Shown piece after piece: positions 34,901-46,539 of a DNA stretch of 64,000 bases (its first letter is position 1; every line of letters begins with the position of its first letter). Position numbers and translations under genes: made by a program. A model generated the notes under the pieces. That model made no database searches. It saw only the letters and a program-made list of their open reading frames with translations, and was not told the origin of the DNA. The DNA comes from Saposhnikovia divaricata. Lineage: Eukaryota; Streptophyta; Magnoliopsida; Apiales; Apiaceae. The stretch covers positions 187,338,939 to 187,402,938 of the forward strand of contig CM071601.1 of NCBI GenBank assembly GCA_036435485.1, read 5' to 3'.

Positions 34901-35301
34901 CCGGAGGCGTAATACGATACTCAGGCTTAAGCATAACCCGAATCCCCGTTCCAGCTGCAAATTCACCAACAAAACAAACAAACAATCACTAATCCACACT
35001 AAAATCAACACAAACATACTCACAACAATTAAATTATTAAATCAAACACAATCACAAACATATTAGTTAGTATCAAATACATATTATTATAAATGAATAG
35101 TGTATTACGAGAAGAAGACGGGGGAGTTGGATGATGACGACCGGGGACCGGTGGAGCGAAGGAGTATCCGGGGGTTTGTTGACCGATACTAGGGTAACCG
35201 TACATCGGATGATGGCCGGAAGATGCCGCCGGAGTTGATGTAATCGGGCGGTGCATCGGGATTGGTGAACTGCCTGTTTTGTTCCTGAAATCGTAGTCCA
35301 T
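31957..35301 (-). CDS. UBA-domain protein, five exons, 214 aa
   Basis: A host gene spliced from five exons: 35301-35109, 34954-34902, 34457-34296, 32945-32844 and 32091-31957. All introns are GT-AG, and the exon lengths keep one frame to the TGA at 31957. The N-terminus is rich in Pro, Ser, Gly and Tyr (M-D-Y-D-F-R-N-K at the start). Exon 3 encodes an acidic helical stretch, F-E-F-E-R-K-V-L-A-E-A-E. The C-terminal 45 residues form a ubiquitin-associated (UBA) fold with the M-G-F loop (E-M-G-F-S) and D-K-A-V-A-H-F-L. It resembles the single-copy plant family annotated as ubiquitin-associated/EF1B-like, whose role is unknown; binding of ubiquitin is inferred from the domain. The introns are large (0.15 to 1.35 kb) and contain no recognised gene. 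The gene looks intact. Confidence 0.93.
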
Positions 35302-35483
35302 TTTGATCGATCAGAGTCTCACGCGGGCCTTTGGTTAGTTTTATTGTACTTTACAATTAAACTCTGTTTATTACTTAGATAAAGAAAATGTTTATTTTAA
35401 ATATATTTTTGAGACATTTTTTGTGATGATTATTGACTTTTGCTCTTGGTATATTGATTCGTACTTGTGATTTTAATCCTTAA
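35302..35483 (-). promoter_or_regulatory. Probable 5' leader and core promoter region of the UBA gene
   Basis: Sequence directly upstream of the UBA start codon. No clear TATA box was recognised. A Helitron end begins at 35484, so any promoter is compact or includes transposon sequence. Confidence 0.4.
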
Positions 35484-36029
35484 CTAGCTTAAAATTCGTG
35501 TATTGCATTAAATTTTTTAATATTATATAATTTTTTATTAACTTGAATCGGTAATTTTAAGATATGAATTTTGTAGGTTTAAAATTTTTAAATGATATGA
35601 TTTAATTATAATAATTATATATATGGTGTCCGTAATATTTTCAGAAAAAAAGTGGGATTTTAATTAAAAAATATAGAAAAGATAATATATTTTATTTGAA
35701 AAAGTTAATCGATAAATTATTAATAATTACAATATTTCATTGAATAGAAAAGGTAACGTGTTTTAGCTGTAAAGGATATTAGTTTGGTATAATTAATTAT
35801 AATATTGTTTTTTATATTATTAAATAGAATTGTTCGTATTATTTTTGAAAAGAAAAAAAAAATTAGTTAGAAAATATCTACACTATATTATAGTAGCCCA
35901 AAAATTAAAAGAAGTTTTGACAAATATATAAGATAACATGCTTTACATTAAAAAGGAAATTGATTAGTTATTTATAATTATATCGTTTGTATATCTTTCA
36001 CTATTTTGGCTTCAATATAGTAATATAGA
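35484..36029 (-). mobile_element. Short Helitron, reverse orientation
   Basis: On the minus strand it begins TCTATATTACTATATTG at 36029 after an A and ends CTAG at 35484 before a T, with a decayed terminal hairpin. Its interior (35540-35630) is similar to 57537-57640 on the other side of the CACTA element. Confidence 0.6.
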
Positions 36030-36114
36030 TACATATAAGTAAGAATATTTAGGTAAAAACATGCTATTATAGAAATAAGGTTACTTAATTAAAAAAAATA
36101 AAGTAACCAAAAAA

Positions 36115-36144
36115 CACTACACCATAGATTGGATATTGCAACCA
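36115..36144 (+). repeat. Left terminal inverted repeat of the CACTA element
   Basis: 30 bases, with 2 mismatches to the reverse complement of 57467-57496. It is followed to about 36310 by subterminal CTGCAATG-type motifs in both orientations. Confidence 0.93.
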
Positions 36145-36309
36145 AAATTTAGAAAAATGTTGAAAAATCATTACTATTGACTGACATTTCCATATAACTT
36201 TATAAAATTTTGGATGTACTGCAATGCTTTTTTAGTTGGCTGCAATAAATTATGAAAACTATAAAACTTCGAAGCTACTGCAATGGTTTTATAAAAACGT
36301 TGCTATAGA

Positions 36310-37057
36310 GTACAAAATTTTCACACCAAATGTTGGCGGGCTGCTGAAATTGGAGCGGGCTGTCTAAGCGGGCTTTCAGAGCGGGCTTTCTAAAATTTTC
36401 ACGGACAAAGTAAAAACAAAAAAGAAAAGGAAACCTATACACACAGACACACTTACACAGACGAAAACACATCTCTCACAATACCGCTCAAACAACTCAC
36501 AATACCGCCGCTCAAAAACATAATTCCACCGCTGCTCTAAGCTTAAGGCCTGTAGATCGAGAATATAGAAGCTCAAAGACAGAAGCACGAGTACTAAAGT
36601 TTGCAGATTAAAGCTCAAACACGAGGTATGTTCAACTTGATTTCTGGGGCTTTTGAATATGAAAACTTCAACTCGATTTTGGGGCTTTTAAATATGAAAA
36701 CTTGAACTCAATTTTGGTTTTAAAGCTCATTAGAGATTGTTTTCATGAAACTTGATTTAATTAGGGCTTTTTGTGTTCGATTCAATTAGGGATTTTTTCG
36801 TATGAATTAATTATGGGTGTTTTAGTATGAGTTAATTAGGGCATTTTACTCATATTGCTTGTCAAATAGGGGTTGATGTTAAAACTAGGTTGTTGTGTTC
36901 GATTTGTTTGTTTGTCAAATAGGGGTTGGTGTTAAATATGTTGAGCCATGTTTTGAATACATTTTTGTGTTTCATATCTGAATTTTGTTAATTTGGTGTG
37001 TCCTGTTTTTACTTACATATTAGTCGTACTTTGTTTTTTGTGAATGTGTGTAGAAAA
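36310..37057 (+). promoter_or_regulatory. CACTA promoter, leader exon and first intron
   Basis: A GC-richer stretch with several GCGGGCT repeats (36345-36390) and a purine-rich leader is followed by a donor, GAG then GTATGT, at 36626. The matching acceptor GTGTGTAG ends at 37053. The next exon starts with four bases and is then cut by the Copia-2 insertion; it resumes at 50357, 17 bases before the transposase ATG. This layout is inferred from splice signals and the distance to the CDS. Confidence 0.55.
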
Positions 37058-38344
37058 TGTTGAGTATTGAATACAGTAAAAGAATACCGAGGGGGGTGAA
37101 TGGATTCTTGAAATTTTCTTTGTTCTTGAATTTTTGCAACAAGATATGTGTTGAGTGTGTGAGATAAGTAAGTGCAGATAACAAAGACAAACACAACACA
37201 ATATCACTTTAATCTAATATTTTATTAGATAAAGATTTTTCTACAATCTGTGAATATAAATGATAGTATTCTCAGCTTCGTTTTTCTCAGAGAGATATTT
37301 CTTCTGATCTTATCTCTAAAAACTTCTCTGCTAAGGAAGTGAGGTTGTATCCTTATAGACATGGATACACCTACTTACTACAAATAAGGTAGGTAAAACA
37401 AACTACTTTCCAGTATGTCTATCTCATTTGAGTAAGAGTCCAAACGGCTACAGATTTGACTTTGCAAAGCCTGTTCAGATCCACTTCTTTAGCTCTTTGT
37501 CCCTTTGTCTTATCTCTCCAAGCTTCTTTGTAGGCTTTCCAATGTGCTTTATAGTACATAGTCAAATAAAGTGTCTTGGCTTGTTGCAGGTTTCTGACTT
37601 GTACAATTCTTCAGTATTTTGTCTCCAAGAATGTATTCGAGAAGTGGCTAAGTGATTGATTCGAGAACTCGAATTGACTTAATCGATAACTCTGAGTTCT
37701 CGAATAGCGTTATATTGACATATCGAATCACTTCTCGAATAGCTCTATTCTCTGGGACTCCTTGAGATATCGAATAGAGCATTTTGACATATCGAATCCC
37801 TGAGATGTCGAATAGCTTCTTTAGTCCTTGAGATATCGAATAGAGCATTGACTTGTTGACTCTTAGAGAACTCGAATGATGCTTTGACTTGTTGACTCCA
37901 AGAGTTCTCGAATAGAGTAATAGACATATCGAATCTCTGAGATATCGAATGAGATATCGAACAGTGTATTCAGAGATATCGAATAGTGTCTTTTGAGATA
38001 TCGAATCTCTGACTTCTCGAATGCTAGACTTCTCGAATAGACAAATGTACTTCTCGAATTGGTACTTAGGTAAATTCTTCATTTCTTCAAATCCCAACTG
38101 TGATTATTTGGCAGTCTTTATCTCCTTGCTTGAGGCATGAACCTTGGAACTTCTTTCAAGCATTATTCTTGACTTTATAAGTACAGTTACACAACTAGGA
38201 TTTGATGCCTATTACAAGTACAGAACAAATAGAAACTCTACAACTAGAGGTTCCCTCAGTTAAGAGGTCATGTAGGTAATGCATAGCATTACACAAACTT
38301 AGGCTTGTTATTAGATGTATTCAGGCATGCCTCTGTGACTAACA
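37058..38344 (-). repeat. 3' LTR of Copia-2
   Basis: On the plus strand it starts TGTTGAGTATTG and ends GTGACTAACA, with regular TG...CA ends. Between 37628 and 38060 it contains about 20 short motifs built on TCGAAT, of the forms GAGATATCGAATAG and CTTCTCGAATAG. The 149-codon open frame across this stretch is repetitive and not considered a gene. Confidence 0.93.
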
Positions 38345-38356
38345 ATCTCCCCCAAA
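38345..38356 (-). other. Polypurine tract of Copia-2
   Basis: The minus strand reads TTTGGGGGAGAT directly before the 3' LTR, nearly the same tract as in Copia-1. Confidence 0.88.
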
Positions 38357-38503
38357 TTGTGAGTAAGACCCTTAGTCACAATTTCATGTCTGATAACAAG
38401 CCTAACATACATAAAGATAAAACTTGACAGTACATGTATGAATTTCGATTAGCAATGTGGATAGAACTACAGGGTGAGTAATCTTACAGCCTATGATGAA
38501 GTA

Positions 38504-41500
38504 CTAGCCATTGTCATTTGTTTCCCTTTCCACAGCCTTGGCTTGCAAATCATCATATGCTTTCTGTCTTCTTTCTTTCTCCTTCCTTGTATTCTCATCC
38601 ATAGCTTTTATTATTTCTGCCATAGCATCCAATTCTTCAAGCAAAATTGAGTCTTTGAAATCTTCAAGTACTGGTTTCAGAATGTTTGCAGGATAGTGGT
38701 TGAGTAGATTCATTCTGATGTGGACCTGATCCCCATTTCTCCTCCTATACTTCACCACATAGGGGTTAAACTGAACTCTACACAATCCCTTTGCCCTTAG
38801 CTTTTCTGCTTCAATCTCCAGTCTTTCAATTTCTTTCTCCCTTGCTAGCCATTTCTCAAGACACTCTTTTCTGATTCTCTCTTCATCTTCACAAAATCAA
38901 TTAGCTCCAGCTTCCATAAGCTTTCCACTTTATCTTCTGAGCTCAACAATGCAATGATTCTTTCTATGTCATGTAGCTTGCCCCAGTGTTGACATCCTCC
39001 TTGTTTGAATTTATCCTCCCTTCCATCAGTATATTTGATCTCAAGGCAGTTATCAACAATGGCAACATGGTAGATTCTTTGAGCTTGTAAGAATTGCAGT
39101 TGGTCTTCATCTAGTGGTTGGAGTTTTAAGCTTGGATAGATTGTCAGAGTCCTTGATTTGGATAGCTTTGGTTTCCTTGCAGCTTGTTTGAATTTGATCC
39201 TTTTAACATGGTTGCCTGGCAGTAGCATGTGACCTTTGTTTGTGGACCATTGTAGTATTCCATTAGCAGTTTGCTTTTTGAAATATACAGATGGTTTCTT
39301 GACTTGAATCTTCTTTTCTTCTTGAGGTGGCAAGACAGTTGCAGAAGCCATAGATGTAGATTTTGGTAGGTCACTACTAACAGTATTCACCCTAGACTTA
39401 GAGTCTTGTGATGTGGTGAGGTTACTGTCAGCAATGCCTAAGGCTTGCTGTCTTCCACTCTTCCTCTCATAGACTTTACCTTGGTCATCATCATTCTTCT
39501 TCTCCTTACCATCCTTATTCTTTTTATCTTCATCTCCCTTATCACTCCTGTGATGCCTTCTCCTTCCATCACTTTTATCTCCATCCTTGTCTTGATCACC
39601 ATCCTTGCTAGGGTTGAACTTAGCAGATTCAGGTACAATGCCAGTTGCAATGTATGACCTGAGATAAGATATAGTTTCCAATTCTTCTGCTGTTCTTAAA
39701 CCCTTCTTCTTGTTTAGTTGCTCAATGATGGCAATAATGAGAGATTTGTTCTGAGGAATTAGATGCTTAGGGATGACCAGCTGCTTGATATCATCAATTC
39801 TTGTTGCAGCCTGATAGATGATGGTTCTAGGATTTGTGAATACTTCAGGAAGCCTTGCTGGTTGGCCATCCCTTAACTCTTCAAAGAGACTCTTGCAGTT
39901 TTCATCCTTCTTTTCAATCATTCCAAGGAACACATCCACTTCTGAGTGCTTTAGACCATGTAGAGTGTTGATGGTTAAGTGCCATATCTTATTCTTTCCC
40001 ACCATCATTATCTCTTTGAGCCATAGGCCATCAACTCTCCTTGGTACTACAGTGAGAAAATCAATCTGACTCTTCAAACTCCCATGATATGATAAAGCAT
40101 CACCAGCCTGTTCTCTTGAAACTTTCAGAAACTCCAAGAATGCATCATCATGATAGACATTTGAGTTTGCAATTTCTTGTAGCTTGGCCTCAGTGACCAC
40201 CTTCACTTCTACTGGCTTGACACTCTTAGATATGGAGATTTGAGGTCTGTCAGATAGCATACTCCTTGCAACCACTGTGGTTGTAACAGATTGATTTTGA
40301 CCACTGGAAGTAGTGATGTGCACAGTTGGTAGAGTGAAAACTGGCAGAGAAATGGGAGGCTCGTCAACTTTGTCTTTTCCTTTGCCAGGCACATGAGTTA
40401 GATATTTGGAAGTTCTTTGGTGACCACCTTCAATGATTTTGATGCCCTTTACTGCTGGTGGTTTCTCCCCCTTTGTATTTGAATTTCTTGATGTCCTCTT
40501 CTCCTCCTTAGGCTTGTTGTCAGGCACAGAGGCTGTAGGAGTGACCTTTGGGGTTGAAGATTCGTCAGGTAGAGGGAGACCCATGTGCTTCATTATTGCA
40601 GACAACATTTATTGTTGATGCAGGAGAACATCAGCTGTGGTGGTGGCTTGAGTGTTCAACTGCTCAGTAAGAGTCTGTACCTTGTCTGTAAGATGAGCAT
40701 TAGACTGAGAGAGAGTAGCTACCTCTTGTTCAAGTGCATCTACCTTGCTGAACAATGCAGCGGATTTGAAGCCAGACAGGGATTGTTCTTTGAGTCTCTG
40801 CACTTCAAACCTAGACATCTCATGCACAGGGACCTCAGTGACCAGCTTGTCTCCATATTGATTTGCAAAGAGGGTCCTGAGCATGGCTTTGGCTTCAGTT
40901 GTCTGATCAGTGAGATTTTGGAATTTATGCCCTAGGCCTGTGACAGCATCCTTGAGAATAGCCAAACCATTGTCCATCTTGGTGCAGGTAGACTTACAGG
41001 CTAGAATGTCCTTGACTACAGTCTCCAATTGAGGGAATTTGGAATCAAAAATCCTCTTTATCTCATGCACCTCCTTGGTTGTGGCTGAACACACTTCATT
41101 AACTTCTGTCTTTAGACCTTTGCCAAGGTAGTGTGCAGCCTTCAGAATGCCCTTGTAGCTGTCATTCTTTGCTTCATACACATCAGTAGGGGTGAAAGAT
41201 TTGGCATTTGACCCTAGTGAAGTGATGTATTCTTCTCTAAGGTACTGGAGACCTTCTGAAAGAGAGATGTCATTCTTTCCTTGAAGCCAAGCATCTATGT
41301 TTCCATCCCTCTCAGTTTCATCTATGATCTTAGCCTTCTGTATTTCTACATCATCTCTGTGGCATAAGAGGATAGCTTCATAGTCTGGATTGGGCATGTC
41401 TGCAGTAAGAAGGTGCTGAGCAATCTTTGTGAACTCAGGGATCTGATCCACAATTAAGCTTTGGAGTGCTTCAACCGTCAATTGTGGTGGAACAGACCCT

Positions 41501-43263
41501 GGTCCTGAAGCACTGTCATGTTGCACAGGCTTCAGCCATTGAGACATATAGTTAGAGCTAGAGCTAGGCAAGCTAGACTCCTCAGTTACAGATGCAACTT
41601 CTGTAACCGGATGGAAAGACTCTACTACTGTTGTCTCCACAAGAGTGGGATGAGTTACAACAGTAGTTGACACAGGCACAGAGTCTCTAGTTAAAACTAG
41701 TGAATCCTCTGTGTTTGTGATGGTGTCATTAGGAGATGCCCCAACATGCATTCCCTGACCATCTAAATGTGGTACCTGGGTGGTGAGCAAGGTGTCATGC
41801 ACCAAGTCACTTGAATCCATTGGCTCATCAAGAGAAAAGAATTCTTGATGATCAATGCCTTGCTCCTCAATTGCTTGAGTTGCAGGCTCCAAAGAAATAT
41901 GAGTGGTAGATTCTGGAAGAGAAGTGTGTTGTAGATTAGATTTTGGCAACTCCCCCTGAGAGATAGAGGGAGTTTCAATTGTGATGTGCTCTCCACTCAG
42001 TGTTGTGCCAGCCTTATCACTCCCTTGTGCTGACTCTTTACAGATAGGTGCATTGGGGAGGATTCTTGATTCTATAGATGCATCCTGTTGAGAGGGTACA
42101 TCTAGTGAGCTGTGTGCCCCTGATTTTATAACTTCAGCCATTTGGGTGACTGAAGAGGTGGTTTTAGATTTCTTCTTCTTCTTTAGGCTAATGATAGGTG
42201 ACTCAGGTTCCTTACCTCCTAAACCTAGTTCTACAGCCAAGGCTGCTTCAGTTAAGATGGTTAAAGGTTCAGAAGCAACCTGTTTTCTCTTCTTTTTACT
42301 AACATCACCCTTTTGAGAGGATGATGCAGTTGGCTCTGTGTTTGGTAGAGTGTTTGTCTGAGAGGGTTGGTTAGCAAGCCTTGGTTTAGCATTGTGTTCT
42401 TCTTGCTTAGGCTGTGCTAACTGAGACTTAGACTCAAATATTGGCATGTTGTGGGGGTAAGACCTAAACAAACCCTCCATGTGGGGAGTTATCTTAAGCC
42501 TTACATCCACATCATTCCTAGTCTCCAAGTTACCAAAAATAAGTTTGGTCATGGACCTAGGATAGCCTATTTTACTTTTATCTAATCCAGGCAATTCAAT
42601 CAATGAAGCATTTTTAAAATTAAGTACTGATTGAATAAAACGGGGAAAGAAAATTTCAGTACCTCTCTTGGCTATGTTCTTGCCAAGTCTCCCATATAGC
42701 TCTTGTATGATGAGATGTCCAACATCTATCTTTCTCCCATGAGCCAAGGCATAGGCAAGCTGCTGCACAGGTGTACTAATCTGATCAAAGCTCGATTTCC
42801 TGGCAGTGAATACATGAAGGAGTGTAGCAAAAACATAGCTCCATTCCTTTCTCAAGTACTTCCTATTCAGCTTTCCAAGTTTAATAGCCTCTGAGTAGTT
42901 GATAAATTCAAAGAATTCTTCCAACTCAGCATCTGTGGCCATGGAGTCATATGCCTCTTGCTGCAAATCCAAGGCTTCATTCATGTCTGCGGTAGTGATA
43001 GTAATATCCACGCCTTGAATCTTGTAGTAGACAACATATGAGGTAATAGCATTCTCAAGGGCAATGACCTCCACTGTAGCTGTCCTCCAGAATTGTTCTA
43101 ATAAGTCTATGTACAGGGTTGGGTTGGCTGATAGTGCACCCTTGATGTAAGATTCAGACAACCATCGAATAAAGCACTTGAAATTAGCATTTGGTGCTTC
43201 CACATCACTGGTAATTGCGATGAAATTGGTTTGGGATGGTATGGTGAGTTGAGTGTTTTCCAT
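38504..43263 (-). pseudogene. Extra ORF of Copia-2 (ORF3), about 1,585 codons
   Basis: One long frame in the sense of gag-pol starts at 43263. It is interrupted by a single TAA at 40609-40611 (884 codons before it, 587 codons after it in the same frame) and by a frame change in a short T run near 38890. It then continues to the TGA at 38504. The first 260 residues look globular, with an E-Q-F-W-R-T-A block of a kind found in extra proteins of plant retroelements. A Ser/Thr/Pro-rich low-complexity middle follows, then a coiled coil ahead of the stop. The second part has a Lys/Asp-rich linker and basic stretches, and the C-terminus is a charged helix. No signal peptide, membrane helix or catalytic motif is seen, so an envelope role is not supported. 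The length of the frame suggests it was under selection until recently. Confidence 0.8.
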
Positions 43264-43779
43264 TTAGGTAGAGAAGAAAAGAGAATTAAGGTTGAAGAAG
43301 AAATTCGCAGTTAGGGTTTTCAGAGGTTTTAAGAGTTTAGATGCTTGAGACATCGAACGAAATGAGTTGAACAGTTGTGAAATTGTATATATATGAATAA
43401 CTTGAGTTGTCGATTAGATCTAAGTTTTGTATCGACAAGACAATCATTCGAGAAGTATAAAACAACTATTCGATAAGTCAAGAAAGGCTTATTCGATATC
43501 TCAAGCAGTTTGTAACTCACAGCTGGCAGTTATTTAACTCAGAAAATAATTCTAAGCTAAATAAAATGTGTTTTTATGAGCGAAATGAAATTTTGAATAT
43601 AAATCCAAAAAGCGATTAAGTGTCTGCGAAAAATCAGCCTTTTCAAATGATTCGATAACTCAAATACAGTATTCGAGAACTCCATCACTAGAGAACTAAA
43701 ATACTCTATTCGAGAACTCAGAGTGAGCATTTGATAAAGTAAGTATTTACTGCTGCAACAATCTAGTTGATATATTCAC
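43264..43779 (-). promoter_or_regulatory. Gap between Copia-2 pol and ORF3 with LTR-like motif array
   Basis: Non-coding. It carries about eight copies of the TCGAAT/ATTCGA motif family that fills the LTR (for example TTATTCGATATCTC near 43490 and CTATTCGAGAACTC near 43707). This is a candidate internal promoter for ORF3, by analogy with the LTR. Confidence 0.45.
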
Positions 43780-46515
43780 TTAGCCAGAATTTGAAGAATT
43801 TAGCATTCCAATCTCACTAACCAACCTTGTGAAGGTGGCTTCATCTAATGGCTTAGTAAATATGTCAGCTAGTTGTTTCTCTGTGGGAACATAATGTAAT
43901 TCAATGGTTCCATTAGTTGCATGCTCCCTTATGAAGTGATATCTGATGTCAATGTGCTTTGTTCTAGAATGATTGACAGGATTGGAAACTATAGAGATTG
44001 CACTTGTGTTGTCACACATGATTGGAATTCTTTCCAACATAAGTCCATAATCTCTAAGTTGGTTTCTGATCCAGAGCACTTGAGCACGGCAACTTCCAGC
44101 AGCTATGTACTCAGCTTCAGCTGTGGAAGTTGACACAGATTGTTGTTTCTTACTGTACCAAGAGACTAACCTTTGTCCAAGAAACTGGCAGCTACCTGAG
44201 GTGCTTTTCCTATCCACTCTGCATCCAGCATAATCAACATCAGAATAACCAACCAGATTGAACCCTGTGTCCTTAGGATACCATAACCCCAAGTTTTGTG
44301 TGCCCTTCAGATATCTGAAAATCCTCTTTATTGCTATCATATGTGATTCCTTTGGATTTGATTGAAACCTTGCACACAAGCATATTACAAACATGATGTC
44401 TGGCCTACTAGCAGTGAGGTAGAGTAGAGAACCAACCATGCCTCTGTAGATTGAGATATCTACCTTCTTGCCCTTAACATCTTCATCTAACTTGGTGGCA
44501 GTGTCCATGGGTGTCTTTGCAGGCGAGCATTCTTCTAAGTCAAATTTCTTCAATAGATCCTTGATGTATTTGGTTTGACTTATAAAAATGCCATCCTTCC
44601 TTTGACTCACTTGCAGCCCGAGAAAGAATGTTAATTCTCCCATCATACTCATCTCATATCTGCTCTGCATGAGCTTAGAGAATTTCTCACACAGCTTCTC
44701 ATTTGTAGAGCCAAATATGATATCATCCACATAGATTTGAACTAAGATAATATCATCACCATGTTTCTTGTAAAACAGTGTCTTGTCCAGTGTGCCTCTA
44801 GTGAATTGATTCTCCAGTAGAAATTGTGACAATGTGTCATACCATGCCCTAGGAGCTTGCTTAAGTCCATACAATGCTTTAAGCAATCTGTAGACAAAGT
44901 GAGGGAATTGTGGATCCTCAAAGCCAGGTGGCTGTTGCACATATACTTCTTCTTTCGACTCCCCATTCAGAAATGCACTCTTGACATCCATTTGATAAAC
45001 CTTGAAATTAGAATGTGCAGCAAATACCAAGAAAATTCTGATGGCCTCTAGTCTAGCAACAGGGGCAAAAGTCTCATCATAGTCAATGCCTTCCTGTTGA
45101 GAATATCCTTTTGCAACCAACCTTGCTTTGTTTCTTATGACTACACCATTTTCATCCATCTTATTCCTTAGAACCCATTTTGTCCCAACAATGGTTCTAT
45201 TCTTTGGTGCAGACACAAGTTCCCATACTTTGCTTCTTTCAAATTGGTTTAGCTCCTCTTGCATAGCAATTATCCAATCAGGATCCAACAATGCATCATC
45301 AAGTTTTTTAGGCTCAACTTGGGTTAGAAAGCAACCATAGAGATATTCATTTAGAGTTGCTCTCCTTGTCCTCACTCCTGTATTTGGATCTCCAATTATC
45401 TGATCTGCAGTATGTGATCTATCCCATTTCCTTGTATGTTCAGATTGATTTCTCAGCCTTGATGTTGCTTCATCATCCAGATCATGATCAGTTACATTTC
45501 CTCCCCCTGTGAAGTTGCCACTAATCAAAGGTGTGTCTTGGATGCTTGATTCTTCATTGTTGGTTGACACAGGTTCTTCATTCACTTGAGTTTGTTGGAT
45601 TGTGGGCTCAAATTCAGTTTCAATCTCCTCATCAGAATCATCTAGATTGTCAAACTTCAAAGGATCTTTATCTTCATCATTGGCTTCTTCTAATCCAGGT
45701 AGTTTGCTGTCATCAAATGTCACATCTGTGCTTTCCATAACTTTCTTTTGAGTGATGACATAAACTTTGTATGCAATTCTTCCCATAGAGTATCCAAGAA
45801 AAAATCCTTCAAATGCTTTTGCATCAAACTTTCCAACATATTCTGAGTTGTCTTTTAACACAAAGCATTTGCTTCCAAAAGTATGAACATACTTTAGAGT
45901 GGGCTTCTTTCCAGTCATCAAGTTGTAAGGTGTATTTCCAGTGTTTTTGTTGATGAGGGTTCTGTTTTGGATATAGCATGCAGTGCTCACATCCTCAGCC
46001 CAAAAACATGTAGGCATCTTTGCATCAAGTAACATTGTTCTAGCAGCCTCAATCAGAGTTCTATTCTTTCTCTCAACAACTCCATTTTGTTGTGGAGTCC
46101 TTGGAGCTGAGAATAGTTGAGAAATACCATTCTCTTTGCAGAATGCTTCAAGCATGGCATTTCTGAACTCTGTTCCATTATCACTTCTTAATGCAATGAC
46201 ACTTGCATTGTTGGCCTTTGCTTCCTTGTCAATTTTCTTTATATGCTCAATGATTACTTGTGGAGCCTCATCCTTTGATGCCAGAAATTCTACCCATGTA
46301 TACCTTGTGAAATCATCAACCATCACCAGAGCATACTTTTTCCTTCCTAGTGACATAATATTGACAGGCCCAAACAAGTCCATATGAATTAGTTGTAGGG
46401 GCTTGGTTATTGATGTCACTGTCTTTGACTTGTGGCTTGATCTTTTCATTTTTCCCTTTTGACAAGCCTCGCACACTCCTTCTTGACAGAATTCAAGTGT
46501 GGGCATGCCTCTCAC
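43780..46515 (-). CDS. pol: Copia-2 pol: integrase, reverse transcriptase, RNase H (911 aa, protease missing)
   Basis: An open frame from the M-R-G-M-P block at 46515 to the stop at 43780. It encodes the pre-integrase zinc end (CEACQKGK), integrase with Asp in VDDFTRYTW, SDNGTEF and Glu in V-V-E-R-K-N, RT with YVDDIIFGS near 44700, and RNase H with YSDVDYAG, the Glu in STAEAEY and a final L-A-D-I-F-T-K-P-L. All catalytic residues seen are present. The protease and most of the pre-integrase region, normally about 200 or more residues, are absent. The frame upstream joins directly from the W-V-P-K-E-K block through a TAA at 46540-46542 and an L-C-V-C-R link. Confidence 0.92.
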   Translation of the reverse strand: MRGMPTLEFCQEGVCEACQKGKMKRSSHKSKTVTSITKPLQLIHMDLFGPVNIMSLGRKKYALVMVDDFTRYTWVEFLASKDEAPQVIIEHIKKIDKEAKANNASVIALRSDNGTEFRNAMLEAFCKENGISQLFSAPRTPQQNGVVERKNRTLIEAARTMLLDAKMPTCFWAEDVSTACYIQNRTLINKNTGNTPYNLMTGKKPTLKYVHTFGSKCFVLKDNSEYVGKFDAKAFEGFFLGYSMGRIAYKVYVITQKKVMESTDVTFDDSKLPGLEEANDEDKDPLKFDNLDDSDEEIETEFEPTIQQTQVNEEPVSTNNEESSIQDTPLISGNFTGGGNVTDHDLDDEATSRLRNQSEHTRKWDRSHTADQIIGDPNTGVRTRRATLNEYLYGCFLTQVEPKKLDDALLDPDWIIAMQEELNQFERSKVWELVSAPKNRTIVGTKWVLRNKMDENGVVIRNKARLVAKGYSQQEGIDYDETFAPVARLEAIRIFLVFAAHSNFKVYQMDVKSAFLNGESKEEVYVQQPPGFEDPQFPHFVYRLLKALYGLKQAPRAWYDTLSQFLLENQFTRGTLDKTLFYKKHGDDIILVQIYVDDIIFGSTNEKLCEKFSKLMQSRYEMSMMGELTFFLGLQVSQRKDGIFISQTKYIKDLLKKFDLEECSPAKTPMDTATKLDEDVKGKKVDISIYRGMVGSLLYLTASRPDIMFVICLCARFQSNPKESHMIAIKRIFRYLKGTQNLGLWYPKDTGFNLVGYSDVDYAGCRVDRKSTSGSCQFLGQRLVSWYSKKQQSVSTSTAEAEYIAAGSCRAQVLWIRNQLRDYGLMLERIPIMCDNTSAISIVSNPVNHSRTKHIDIRYHFIREHATNGTIELHYVPTEKQLADIFTKPLDEATFTRLVSEIGMLNSSNSG

Positions 46516-46539
46516 TAACTCCCTGCAAACACAAAGGTA

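Noticed and set aside
37628..38060. CRISPR-like short repeats with spacers
   Set aside because: Motifs are degenerate, spacers are irregular and short, both LTRs carry the same set, and the genome is a plant.
37648..38097. 149-codon frame in the Copia-2 LTR, repeated at 49655-50104
   Set aside because: Repetitive translation produced by the TCGAAT motif array; on balance not a gene.
38504..43263. Envelope glycoprotein identity for ORF3
   Set aside because: No signal peptide, transmembrane helix or glycoprotein-like cysteine pattern is visible; only its position matches SIRE envelope-like ORFs.
45128..46387. Several plus-strand frames opposite Copia-2 pol
   Set aside because: Shadows of the pol frame on the minus strand with no independent features.
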